Assembly: GCA_964533865.1 (NCBI GenBank)
Contig: CAZHRC010000003.1
Location: forward strand, 62,001 to 126,000
Origin: CAZHRC01 sp964533865
GTDB lineage: Bacteria > Bacillota > Clostridia > Tissierellales > Peptoniphilaceae
Direction of reading: 5' to 3'
DNA: 64,000 nt
Position 1 is the stretch's first letter, and the number at the start of each line of letters is the position of its first letter. Both the position numbers and the translations under genes were made by a program. Below are positions 8,757 through 16,761 of this stretch, one piece after another. Below the pieces are notes generated by a model that saw only the letters and a list, made by a program, of their open reading frames with translations, was not told where the DNA came from and ran no database searches.

Positions 8757-9908
8757 ATGAAAACGAAATTACAAGTTGTATCGCTTATTTTAGTACTGGC
8801 TATCGCCCTTGCCGCCTGTGGACAAACCGCTCCAAAAACGGAAACGCCTGCAGCCACCACGGCTGAAACCCCCGCTGAGAAAACGACTGCTCCAGAAACC
8901 TCTACTGCTGATGCAGTGGAAACCGCCTCAGAAAAACCGATCGAAGTGGGCGCAATCGCAAAATTTGGTTTAGGCACGATCGTATCTCTCGCTAAATCTA
9001 AACCTGCAGAAGGCGAAAAAGGCGCTGTCGCTCAAGAAGACACCACCGTCGCCGCAGTAGCCTTTGATGCAGAAGGCCGCATCGTCGATGTCACCATTGA
9101 CGTCGCTCAAAACGTCGTCAAGTATCAAGCCGACGGCGCTTTGGAAACCGATCTTACTGCAGCGTTGACGACAAAACTCGAAAAAGGCGCCGACTATGGC
9201 ATGAAGAAAGCTTCTGGTATCGGCAAAGAGTGGAACGAGCAAATTGCCGCCTTCGAGAAACTGATCACCGGAAAAACCGTCTCTGAGATCATGGCGTTCA
9301 AAACCTATGAAAAAGACGCGGGACACCCTGAAGTCTTAGAATACGCCGACATGGCAAGTTCGGTCACGATAGACATTGGCGGTTATCGCAAAGCTATTCA
9401 AAAAGCTTGGGATAGCGCAAAAGACGTCACTGGGGCTATTGCCGTCGGCTTAGGAGCTGACACGTCCATCGGAAAATCCAAACCCATCGACGCCGAAAAA
9501 GGCGGTGCTGCACAATTCGACACCTATCTAACCGCTGTCGCCGTCGGTGAAGACAAAAAGATCGTCGGCGTACAAATCGACGTCGCTCAAAACAAGGTCA
9601 ACTTTGATGGCGCAGGAGCGATCAACGCTGAACAATCCAAAGAAGGCACCACTAAGAAAGCCATCGGAGCCGACTACGGTATGGTAAAAGCCTCCTCTAT
9701 TGGCAAAGAATGGCACGAACAGGTCGAGGCTTTTGAAAACTGGATCGTCGGCAAGACGATCCAAGAAGTCCTCTCCCTCTCAGTATCGGAAAGAGACGCT
9801 AGCCATAAAGCCGTTCCAGCCGACCCTGATCTCGTCAGCTCGGTGACCATCACCGTCGATGGCTATCAAGCCGTCGTTAACGAAGCGTACGAAAGAGCGA
9901 TTAAGTAG
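8757..9908 (+). CDS. Lipoprotein with two tandem homologous domains, function unknown
   Basis: A signal peptide ending in lipobox LAAC (Cys21) is followed by a Thr/Ala/Glu-rich linker (about 22-60) and two copies of a domain of about 155 residues (roughly 64-224 and 225-383). Both copies carry the blocks DTxxxAVA, a DVAQN block, GADYGMxKAS followed by IGKEWxEQ, AFExxIxGKT, and end with SSVTI-GGY or SSVTI-DGY. The overall pattern, with a secreted beta-rich domain and a solvent-exposed Gly/Lys-rich repeat, resembles extracellular FMN-binding-type lipoproteins of anaerobes, but I see no classical flavinylation motif and make no firm assignment. It stands alone between its own promoter and a terminator. 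Confidence 0.75.
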   Translation: MKTKLQVVSLILVLAIALAACGQTAPKTETPAATTAETPAEKTTAPETSTADAVETASEKPIEVGAIAKFGLGTIVSLAKSKPAEGEKGAVAQEDTTVAAVAFDAEGRIVDVTIDVAQNVVKYQADGALETDLTAALTTKLEKGADYGMKKASGIGKEWNEQIAAFEKLITGKTVSEIMAFKTYEKDAGHPEVLEYADMASSVTIDIGGYRKAIQKAWDSAKDVTGAIAVGLGADTSIGKSKPIDAEKGGAAQFDTYLTAVAVGEDKKIVGVQIDVAQNKVNFDGAGAINAEQSKEGTTKKAIGADYGMVKASSIGKEWHEQVEAFENWIVGKTIQEVLSLSVSERDASHKAVPADPDLVSSVTITVDGYQAVVNEAYERAIK

Positions 9909-9910
9909 CA

Positions 9911-9942
9911 AAAAACTCCCCGAATTCGGGGAGCTTTTTTTT
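9911..9942. terminator. Bidirectional terminator between the lipoprotein gene and thiC
   Basis: A 7-base GC-rich stem (9916-9922 with 9927-9933), tetraloop AATT, A-run on the left and an 8-base T-run on the right, so it works for both converging genes. Confidence 0.92.
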
Positions 9943-9943
9943 G

Positions 9944-11242
9944 CTAATAAAGGGATATTTTCTCGTTGTTGAGCACCTTTTCCACCGTTCTCATAGAGCA
10001 CATTTTTCCGCACATGGTGCAGGTGTCTTCGTGTTCCGGCTGTGATTCGTCGCGATAGGCACAAGGCTTTTCACTATAGAGGGCCAACTTGAACATCTCC
10101 TCCCAATCTCGACGATAACGCGCTCGGCTCATCGCGTCGTCCCACTCCCTGGCACCTTTTATTCCTTTGGCGATATCGCCGGCGTGTGCAGCAATTTTCG
10201 CGGCGACAATCCCCTCGATAACATCTTCGAGATCAGGGAGTCTCAAGTGTTCTGCTGGGGTCACATAGCACAGAAAATCCGCCCCTGCCCCGGCGGCCAC
10301 AGCGCCGCCGATCGCCGAGGTGATGTGATCATAACCCGGCGCCACATCGGTGACTATGGGCCCTAACACGTAAAAAGGTGCGTTGTGACACAATCGTTTT
10401 TGCATGACCACATTGGCTTCGATTTCCGATAAGCTCATGTGACCAGGCCCTTCGATCATGACTTGAACGTTTTTCTCCCAAGCTCGTTTGGTCAGCTGTC
10501 CTAAAATGATGAGCTCGTGAACTTGAAGCTGGTCAGTTGCATCGTGAATCGACCCCGGTCGGCACGCATCTCCCAAGGATAGGGTCACATCGTATGTACT
10601 GCAAATATCGAGGATTTCATCGAATTGCGAGTAGATCGGGTTCTCTTTGTCGTTAATCTCCATCCAAGCAAACAACAAAGATCCTCCTCTCGATACGATT
10701 TTCGTGATGCGGTCCATCTCCTTTAATCCTTTGGCCACTTCCCTGGTCAATCCCGCATGAACCGTGATAAAATCTACGCCATCCTCTGCGTGTTTGCGTA
10801 TGACTTCTAAAAACTCTTCCTCTCTAATGGTTTCGAGTTCCTTCTCCAAATAGCCCACCGCGTCGTAGATTGGCACCGTACCGATCATCGCTGTCGATTC
10901 TTTGATCAGCGCGTCTCTAAACTCAGTGGTTTTGCCGTAATTGCTCAAATCCATAATGGCTTCCGCCTTCATGCTCAACGCTTTTCTCACTTTGTCCAAT
11001 TCCTCATCCATAGAAGAACTATCCTTTGATACGCCGAGGTTCACATTTATTTTCGTCTTTAACCCCTCTCCAATCCCTTCTGGCGAAAGGGAGGTGTGAT
11101 TTTTATTGGCTGGTATGACCACGCTCCCAACGGCGATTCGCTCCCGAAGAACTTCTGGATCCACCCCTTCTTTTTCAGCCACAACGGTCATTTCTTTTGT
11201 GATCATCCCTTTTTTTGCCGCATCCATTTGTGTTGTATACAT
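9944..11242 (-). CDS. thiC: Phosphomethylpyrimidine synthase ThiC
   Basis: Radical SAM enzyme converting aminoimidazole ribotide to HMP phosphate in thiamine synthesis. The 432-residue form starts at ATG 11240-11242, chosen because GGAGG lies 6 bases upstream; the frame is open further upstream only through the riboswitch. Conserved blocks include FITVHAGLT, SRGGSLLFAW, SLGDACRPGSIHDATD, MIEGPGHM and the C-terminal CTMCGKMCSM that binds the [4Fe-4S] cluster (CxxC-x4-C pattern). It is the short bacterial form lacking the N-terminal domain of proteobacterial ThiC. It stands alone and is controlled by a TPP riboswitch. Confidence 0.97.
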   Translation of the reverse strand: MYTTQMDAAKKGMITKEMTVVAEKEGVDPEVLRERIAVGSVVIPANKNHTSLSPEGIGEGLKTKINVNLGVSKDSSSMDEELDKVRKALSMKAEAIMDLSNYGKTTEFRDALIKESTAMIGTVPIYDAVGYLEKELETIREEEFLEVIRKHAEDGVDFITVHAGLTREVAKGLKEMDRITKIVSRGGSLLFAWMEINDKENPIYSQFDEILDICSTYDVTLSLGDACRPGSIHDATDQLQVHELIILGQLTKRAWEKNVQVMIEGPGHMSLSEIEANVVMQKRLCHNAPFYVLGPIVTDVAPGYDHITSAIGGAVAAGAGADFLCYVTPAEHLRLPDLEDVIEGIVAAKIAAHAGDIAKGIKGAREWDDAMSRARYRRDWEEMFKLALYSEKPCAYRDESQPEHEDTCTMCGKMCSMRTVEKVLNNEKISLY

Positions 11243-11251
11243 CGTCATCCT

Positions 11252-11281
11252 CCAAATAAAAAAACTGCCCAAAAGGCAGTT
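11252..11281 (-). terminator. Riboswitch expression-platform terminator of thiC
   Basis: On the minus strand, a 7-base stem (11263-11269 with 11275-11281) runs into a T-rich tract directly before the thiC ribosome site. It follows the TPP aptamer, so TPP binding would favour this terminator. Confidence 0.88.
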
Positions 11282-11286
11282 CATCT

Positions 11287-11366
11287 GTTTCCCTACGTTG
11301 GCATTATCCAAATCAGGTACGGTCGAAACTTCAGTTTCCTCTCAGCCTGCCCACAAGCTCCCGAAT
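11287..11366 (-). ncRNA. TPP riboswitch (THI element)
   Basis: The minus strand shows the hallmark TPP aptamer cores: GCTGAGAGG near the 5' half and ACCTGATTTGGATAATGCC followed by AACGTAGGGAA in the 3' half, with outer pairing regions around them. It lies immediately upstream of the thiC terminator and start codon. Known mechanism: thiamine pyrophosphate stabilises the aptamer and switches off thiC. Confidence 0.97.
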
Positions 11367-11463
11367 GATTCAATTGTAGTTACAGAGTATCAGAAATTGC
11401 CATACCCTGCAAGGCAAAATTCATGCGTCAGCCAAATGCCCTCTGGGCTCTTTATTGCAAAAT

Positions 11464-12408
11464 CTATGCTTTTTTAGCATTTAACAAATAAATGCCCGAA
11501 ACCACAAAGGCCAACCCAATGAGAATAGCCGGTTGCAGCGTCTCTTCAGGAAGCAACATCACAGAGAGAAGGGAGCCAAATAGGGGTATGAACAAGCGAT
11601 AGATGCTAATCTCTCCCAGTGGATAGATTTGTAATAGCCCATACCATAGAGCAAACGCCGTCGCTGAAAGAAACGCGCCATAGATCAGAAGCCCAAAAGC
11701 GGGCGCGGAAAACTGGAGCGACACCCCCGATAGCAGGCCCACTGCGACCAAAGGCAGGGAACCAATGCCCATTTGCAAACTTGACAAGAGTAAAGGATTG
11801 GTTTTCGCTCGCTCACGAGTGACCAATAGCCCGCCGATCGCATTGGATAGTGAAGATATCATTAAAAACCCTTCGCCGTTAAACCTCATTGCCATATCGA
11901 ATTCCTTGGAAATGTTGGCGACAACAATACCAGAAAATCCTAAAATGAGGGCGATGATTTTCCGCTTGGTCATACCGTCGCCTTTCACAAACCAATGGGC
12001 CAACAACACGGAGAAAAACGTGCTCGACGCTTGAATGATAGCACTTTTCACACCGGTGGTGTTTCCCACACCAACGTAAAACAGGCTGTACTGAAACGCC
12101 GTTTGAAAAAAAGCCAATCGCAAAATAAGGGACCAAGGGAGAGACTCGCGTTTCCGCTTTCCTTTTGTAGTAACGAGGTAAAAAACGCTGCCGAGAATCC
12201 CAGCGAGTAGAAAACGCAAACCCGCTAAAAATGTTTTACTCAAATAATCCGAAGCCGGTATGCCCATAATAGCGTAGCTAACTTTTAGCATGGGAAAAGC
12301 TGAACCCCATAACAACATACAAAATAATGTGACGAACAACGCCACTTTACGATGCTTTAAAAGCGCCGTCAGTCGACCTTCCATCCGAATCTTTTCATTT
12401 TTAATCAT
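11464..12408 (-). CDS. EamA-family (drug/metabolite superfamily) transporter
   Basis: A 314-residue protein with ten hydrophobic segments arranged as two EamA repeats; the first begins with LLWGSAFPMLKVSY, a typical EamA opening, and the second half contains FALWYGLLQ followed by YPLGEISIYRLFIPLFGSL. Substrate cannot be deduced; family members export amino acids, nucleosides or other metabolites. Start at 12408 is preferred because GGATGG lies 6 bases upstream, but an in-frame ATG at 12414 is possible. It has its own promoter upstream. Confidence 0.85.
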   Translation of the reverse strand: MIKNEKIRMEGRLTALLKHRKVALFVTLFCMLLWGSAFPMLKVSYAIMGIPASDYLSKTFLAGLRFLLAGILGSVFYLVTTKGKRKRESLPWSLILRLAFFQTAFQYSLFYVGVGNTTGVKSAIIQASSTFFSVLLAHWFVKGDGMTKRKIIALILGFSGIVVANISKEFDMAMRFNGEGFLMISSLSNAIGGLLVTRERAKTNPLLLSSLQMGIGSLPLVAVGLLSGVSLQFSAPAFGLLIYGAFLSATAFALWYGLLQIYPLGEISIYRLFIPLFGSLLSVMLLPEETLQPAILIGLAFVVSGIYLLNAKKA

Positions 12409-12449
12409 GAACATCCATCCATTTCTATAGTGTCGTAATATACCCTACT

Positions 12450-12478
12450 ATTTTACTCTATATTCCGACGGATGACAA
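12450..12478 (-). promoter_or_regulatory. Promoter of the EamA transporter gene
   Basis: On the minus strand TTGTCA (12473-12478), 17-base spacer, TAAAAT (12450-12455), 42 bases before the preferred start codon. Confidence 0.65.
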
Positions 12479-12507
12479 AGATCTCTTTCACTAACAGTCA
12501 ATCTTTT

Positions 12508-13410
12508 CTAGTCTGCCACGACAAAAGGGTAATCTGCAAGATTTACAAAAGTATAACCTCTCTCCAACGCCTCTTTTACTCCTAGGACCAACCCCTCGTA
12601 GGAGTCGCCATCCGGGCGATTAAAGTGCATCAAAAGAATGGATCCCGGGCGAATCTCGCCAAAGGCCTGGCGTATTTCCTCGACGTTAAAACTAGCGCCA
12701 GCATCAGCAGAGATATCGTAGCCTATGGCTACGTACCCTAGATCTTCGAGAATATTAAGGGCGACTTCGTCATAATACGCCGTCCCGCTTCGAAAATAGG
12801 TAGAAGTCACTCGAGGATTTCCCATGACCTCTTCAACGACCTCACGAGGGTTTCTCGTTCCTTCAATACCGTAAATCCCCTTACCCACAACTGATAAGGG
12901 CTTGTGAAACGTCCCGTGGTTTCCCATCGTAAACAGTGGATCCGCCTTCAGCTCCTCGAAGGCTTCCGAATGGTTCTCGATCCAATCAGCGTTGACAAAC
13001 AAGGTCGCGGGGATTTCTGCTTCTCTCAAATAGTCGATGATCGCCACATCGTATCCGTTCGCTCCCTCGGATCCTCCACAGGCATCGAAAGTGAGCACTG
13101 CTACCTTCTCATCGGTGTCCAAGCGAAAAACCACCCCTGTGGCGCGATCCGACCACTGAGTGGGATCGATGCCCTCATAACGATTTACAATGGCTTCTAC
13201 GTCGATTTCTTTCGCCTCTCGACTATCCATTTCCGCCGTCTCGGCTTCTGAGGTTTCCGTAGGGGTTTCAATTTCGATTTCTCGTCGCGCCGTCTCGCTA
13301 TCGGATGCTACCGTCGTTTCCAGCGCAGTCGGTTCCTTCGGTTTTTGGCATCCGTACAATCCAACACCGCACAGGAGCAAACCTAAGAGTAAAAAACCCC
13401 TTCTAGACAT
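12508..13410 (-). CDS. Polysaccharide deacetylase (NodB-type) lipoprotein
   Basis: Probable cell-surface carbohydrate esterase family 4 enzyme that removes N-acetyl groups from peptidoglycan or another glycan. The 300-residue reading begins at ATG 13408-13410, supported by AAGGAG 6 bases upstream; the open frame extends further but without a ribosome site. A signal peptide ends in LYGC (Cys21), a lipobox. After an acidic, Thr/Glu-rich linker the NodB domain starts at about residue 105 with VAVLTFDACGG (catalytic Asp, though the usual TFDDG is TFDACG) and has the metal motif NHGTFHKP. Its start overlaps the downstream end of the VOC gene. Confidence 0.88.
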   Translation of the reverse strand: MSRRGFLLLGLLLCGVGLYGCQKPKEPTALETTVASDSETARREIEIETPTETSEAETAEMDSREAKEIDVEAIVNRYEGIDPTQWSDRATGVVFRLDTDEKVAVLTFDACGGSEGANGYDVAIIDYLREAEIPATLFVNADWIENHSEAFEELKADPLFTMGNHGTFHKPLSVVGKGIYGIEGTRNPREVVEEVMGNPRVTSTYFRSGTAYYDEVALNILEDLGYVAIGYDISADAGASFNVEEIRQAFGEIRPGSILLMHFNRPDGDSYEGLVLGVKEALERGYTFVNLADYPFVVAD

Positions 13411-13774
13411 CCTGTTCTCCTTCGCAAAGATATTGAATGAACTGTACTGGCACACCGTCTGGATCTTTGATGAAAAAGAACGCCACCTGTGGATTGGGCC
13501 GATGAATCGCCCCTGGTTTATAGCCCTTTTCTGACTTCAACTCCCACTCAACTTCTACATCATCCACCTCAAAGCCCAGAGAGATACCACTGCCTCTAAA
13601 ACACCGCCCATCCTCAGCCGCGATAAGTTCCACTGCCGTCGGACTCGCCTCATCACCCATAAATGCGATAGCATCGCCCATGCGACTGCGCACCACGAGC
13701 CCACAGGCCTCCTCGTAAAATCCAATGGATTTTTCCAGATCTCTCGTTTGAATGGTCACATGCCCTAATTTCAC
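13403..13774 (-). CDS. VOC-superfamily (glyoxalase/bleomycin resistance-like) protein
   Basis: A 123-residue single-domain protein with the glyoxalase-fold opening LGHVTIQTRDLEKSIGFYEEACGLVV and a closing FFIKDPDGVPVQFIQY, where His and Glu are potential metal ligands (H5, E-region near residue 53, and the C-terminal segment). It resembles lactoylglutathione lyase-like proteins but substrate is open. It starts with GTG, supported by GGAGG 6 bases upstream, and overlaps the pyruvate kinase-like stop by four bases. It also overlaps the next gene by eight bases, so translation of the three genes is tightly coupled. Confidence 0.85.
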   Translation of the reverse strand: MKLGHVTIQTRDLEKSIGFYEEACGLVVRSRMGDAIAFMGDEASPTAVELIAAEDGRCFRGSGISLGFEVDDVEVEWELKSEKGYKPGAIHRPNPQVAFFFIKDPDGVPVQFIQYLCEGEQDV

Positions 13775-14760
13775 AACCGTCCTCCTTTTCTATCCACAAT
13801 GGCAACTTCTGCGGTTTTCACTAAGTAGGTTATCGCCTCCACAGGATAGGCGCCATTTGCCGTTTCCCCTGTCAACATCAGCGATGCGCAGCCATCCAAC
13901 ACCCCATTATAAACATCGGACAGCTCAGCCCTTGTCGGCTTAGGTCGCGTGATCATCGAGTCCAACAATTGAGTCACCACCATAAAGGGCACACCATTAT
14001 CTCGGCAAACCCTCGCTACCCTTTTTTGAATCGAGGGCAACTCCCACAAAGGCACATCATTACCTAGATCTCCGCGTGCAATGACCACCTCGTCACAGTG
14101 AGGAAGAAGATCCGCCAAAGCTTCCACCCCATCCCGGTTTTCGACTTTTGCTAATACTTTTAGCTCTCCTAATCCCAGTCTGGTCAACTCGGATCGCAAT
14201 CGAATCAAATCTTCACCCCTACGAACAAAAGGCTGCATCACTCCGGTGATGCCCAACGCCTTTGCCAGCACCAAACTCTCGCGATCAGAAGGATTGACCA
14301 CAGGCAGATTCACCAATTTCCCACGAATCTTAAGGCTTTTCCTCGAGTGAAGCAGCCCGCCGATGGTTATCTTAAGGGCAGCACAGGTTTTATGGCTTTC
14401 AACCGTCACCCCTTCGATCTTCCCATCGTCGAGAAGAACCACATCCCCCACCTCTAGCGCCTCTAGCACTTCCCCTTGGACCGGAACGCTCTCGCCCAAT
14501 AGAAGCACGTCGCCTTCCTCCAACATCATAGACTCTGGCATAACGCCAATGCGAACCTCTGGCCCACAAAGGTCGATGACCTGTTTCAGCGATCGATGCG
14601 TTGCTTTACAGTAAGCGTTTAGCTCGCGACAAAAGTCAGCCGTCGACGCTAAACTCGCGTGGGAAATATTGTACCTCAATCCTGTCATTCCCGACTTTGC
14701 CAGTTGGTCGATCACTTCTATTGTAGAACAACTCGGTCCGTAGGTGCCATAATAATCCAT
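13771..14760 (-). CDS. Pyruvate kinase catalytic-domain protein lacking the C-terminal domain
   Basis: A 329-residue protein matching the A and B domains of pyruvate kinase: GTYGPSC at the start, RYNISHA (usual RLNFSHG), DLCGPEVRIG, AKVENRDGVEAL with the catalytic Lys, VIARGDLGNDVP with the metal-binding region, TQLLDSMITRPKPTRAE and LTGETANGAYPVEA. It stops after domain A, about 140 residues short of a full pyruvate kinase, so the allosteric C-domain is absent rather than frameshifted. Whether it still makes pyruvate and ATP, or serves another enol-phosphate, cannot be seen. The start has GGAG 6 bases upstream; a second ATG lies one codon earlier. Confidence 0.85.
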   Translation of the reverse strand: MDYYGTYGPSCSTIEVIDQLAKSGMTGLRYNISHASLASTADFCRELNAYCKATHRSLKQVIDLCGPEVRIGVMPESMMLEEGDVLLLGESVPVQGEVLEALEVGDVVLLDDGKIEGVTVESHKTCAALKITIGGLLHSRKSLKIRGKLVNLPVVNPSDRESLVLAKALGITGVMQPFVRRGEDLIRLRSELTRLGLGELKVLAKVENRDGVEALADLLPHCDEVVIARGDLGNDVPLWELPSIQKRVARVCRDNGVPFMVVTQLLDSMITRPKPTRAELSDVYNGVLDGCASLMLTGETANGAYPVEAITYLVKTAEVAIVDRKGGRL

Positions 14761-14910
14761 CATGCTCTCCTTTGTGGTTTCATATATCGTTTCTACCCGA
14801 TAATCTACCGTTTTACACAGGGCTAGGTAAAGTCTTGACCAGTCGTATGCAACGATCCTAAACCACACTGTGACCTCCTCATCGAACAGTACACCTCTCA
14901 GCCGTACTCA

Positions 14911-14951
14911 ACAAAAAAAAACCGACGTGAACCAAAAGATTCTCCGTCGGT
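14911..14951 (-). terminator. Terminator at the end of the xdh-guaD operon
   Basis: On the minus strand, a 7-base stem (14945-14951 with 14921-14927), then an 8-9 base T-run, seven bases after the guaD stop. Confidence 0.92.
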
Positions 14952-14957
14952 GATTGG

Positions 14958-16214
14958 TTATGCGGGTTCGACGAGTTCCAACCCTGCTCGAATGCGTTTT
15001 TCAATGCGATTTTCGTCTCCATCAAAGATCACGCGTTGCAATCTCTCGTCAAAAGACCGCTTGAGTCCCACATCGAATGCGCTGTCGTCGATAACGAGAC
15101 AATCAAATTCATAACCCGGTTCAAACAGTCCCACTTTGCCAAATAGGGAACCGCTTCCAGCTGTGGCGAGGTAGAGGGTTTCTGGAACGGTGATCGGGTC
15201 CAAATTTCGATCTTGTTGCCATCTCAATTTTGACATTTGTATCGTGTGGCGCATCACTTCAAACATATTCATGGTGTGCCCTCCAGAAATATCCGAGCCC
15301 AGACCCACTCGCATCCCCTTGTTTAAATAGGTGCGAATCGGGGCGATACCACTGGCTAAGCTTGAGTTAGAGGTTGGGCAATGGGCGCAGATAACGCCAT
15401 TTTTCACCATCAAATCCACTTCTTCGTCAGTCGAGTGCACACAATGGGCCATGATCGTCGGCTGTTGACCAAATAATCCGTTCACATCGTAAACCTCACC
15501 GTAAAAACGAGACTCGGGATGGAGCGATGCCACCCACTCAATCTCTCCTGGATTTTCTGACAGATGGGACTGAACGGGTGCGTTATATTTTGCTGCCAAC
15601 TTACCCAAACCACTCATCAACTCCGATGAGCAACTAGGTACAAATCTAGGCGTCACAATCGGCTTCACAGGACCTGGCGCGGCGTTTTTTAAAAAGGCTT
15701 CCGTCTCCTCCAAAGAGGTTTGCGTGTCTTCCATGAGGGCATCATTGCCGTTTCTATCCATGTTCACTTTACCGACGAAGCCACCAAGGCCAGCATCGGT
15801 CATTAGTCGCATCAACAACTCCGTGGATTTCCGGTGAATGGTGCCAAAAACTACGCTGCGCAAAGTTCCGTGTTTCCAGAGACTATGTACAAATTGTCTG
15901 TAGATCTCTTCAGCGTATGCCTCATCGGCAAACCGCGCTTCTTCTGGGAAAGTGTAAGTGTCCAGCCAAGGCAATAATTCCTTGTCGTATCCTATACCGA
16001 TGTTGGCAAATTGTGGCGCGTGAAGGTGAATATCGCAAAGCCCTGGGATGACCAACCCCTCTCCTAAGTCCACCACCTCGTCTGGAGTTGCCCCTTCTGG
16101 TAGCGCATCGTAAATTGCCGATATGCAATCGTTATCAACCTCTATGTACACGCCTTCTCTTACTCTTAGTTCACCAAGTTTTGGCGTGTCGATAAAGTTT
16201 CCTTTGTAGATCAT
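14958..16214 (-). CDS. guaD: Guanine deaminase
   Basis: Amidohydrolase converting guanine to xanthine. The 418-residue protein has the metal motif DIHLHAPQFANIGIG near residue 61, followed by LLPWLDTYTFPEEARF, which is diagnostic of GuaD rather than other amidohydrolases. Further ligands are in SHLSENPGEIEW, MAHCVHSTDEE and GLGSDISGGH. An AAGGAG site lies 6 bases before the ATG. It follows the xanthine dehydrogenase genes, and its product xanthine is their product as well, so the operon funnels adenine and guanine into xanthine. Confidence 0.95.
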   Translation of the reverse strand: MIYKGNFIDTPKLGELRVREGVYIEVDNDCISAIYDALPEGATPDEVVDLGEGLVIPGLCDIHLHAPQFANIGIGYDKELLPWLDTYTFPEEARFADEAYAEEIYRQFVHSLWKHGTLRSVVFGTIHRKSTELLMRLMTDAGLGGFVGKVNMDRNGNDALMEDTQTSLEETEAFLKNAAPGPVKPIVTPRFVPSCSSELMSGLGKLAAKYNAPVQSHLSENPGEIEWVASLHPESRFYGEVYDVNGLFGQQPTIMAHCVHSTDEEVDLMVKNGVICAHCPTSNSSLASGIAPIRTYLNKGMRVGLGSDISGGHTMNMFEVMRHTIQMSKLRWQQDRNLDPITVPETLYLATAGSGSLFGKVGLFEPGYEFDCLVIDDSAFDVGLKRSFDERLQRVIFDGDENRIEKRIRAGLELVEPA

Positions 16215-16241
16215 GTAACTCTCCTTAACGTTTTATAAATA

Positions 16242-16265
16242 CAGGGTGAAGAAGGCTTCACCCTG
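16242..16265 (-). terminator. Intercistronic hairpin between xdhC and guaD
   Basis: A perfect 9-base stem (16242-16250 with 16257-16265) with a 6-base loop in the 58-base gap. There is no proper T-run on the minus strand, so it may stabilise or partly attenuate the transcript rather than end it. Confidence 0.6.
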
Positions 16266-16272
16266 TTGAACT

Positions 16273-16761
16273 CTATTTTGCTAAACGGCCTTTCATGGCG
16301 CGTTCCACAGCATTGAGAATATTTTCATATCCGGTACAGCGACAAAGGTGGCCTGCCAATAGGTGGCGAAGCTCCTCTCTCGTGTACTCGACTCCAGTTT
16401 CCAAAAGTTCTTCTGCTGACATAATGATCCCTGGTGTACAAATACCACACTGAACTGCTGTTTCATCGATAAATGCTTGTTGAATGTCTGACAACTCGCC
16501 CGCTGGACCCATTAACCCTTCCAGAGTGCGAATGTCTTTACCTTCCGCCCAAACCCCGAGGTAGATACAGGAGTTGTAGCTTTCACCATCGATGAGCACT
16601 GTACAAGCTCCACACTCACCGACTTCGCACCCCTTCTTCACCGAGGTCAAACGAAACTCGTTTCTCAACACATCGGTGAGAGACGCTCTCACATCGATCA
16701 TGCGCGAATACACTTTGCCATTAATCGTACAGGTCAACAATTTGTATTGTGGGTTACTCAT
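16273..16761 (-). CDS. xdhC: Xanthine dehydrogenase iron-sulfur subunit
   Basis: A 162-residue [2Fe-2S] subunit of a molybdenum hydroxylase. The plant-type ferredoxin motif C-x4-C-x2-C occurs in KKGCEVGECGACTVLIDG, with the fourth Cys in YNSCIYLG. The second cluster is bound by QCGICTPGIIMSAEELL and LCRCTGYENI. Together these are the full eight Cys of the family. It overlaps xdhB by eight bases and belongs to the xdhA-xdhB-xdhC-guaD operon. The subunit passes electrons from the molybdenum centre to the FAD subunit. Confidence 0.95.
   Translation of the reverse strand: MSNPQYKLLTCTINGKVYSRMIDVRASLTDVLRNEFRLTSVKKGCEVGECGACTVLIDGESYNSCIYLGVWAEGKDIRTLEGLMGPAGELSDIQQAFIDETAVQCGICTPGIIMSAEELLETGVEYTREELRHLLAGHLCRCTGYENILNAVERAMKGRLAK

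Noticed and set aside
9108..9610. Direct DNA repeat inside the lipoprotein gene
   Set aside because: The short shared stretches (for example GACGTCGCTCAAAAC) encode the conserved DVAQN motif of tandem protein domains, not a mobile or regulatory repeat.
11243..11311. Upstream extension of thiC by 23 codons
   Set aside because: The extension runs through the TPP riboswitch terminator; a GGAGG six bases before ATG 11242 and family alignment support the shorter start.
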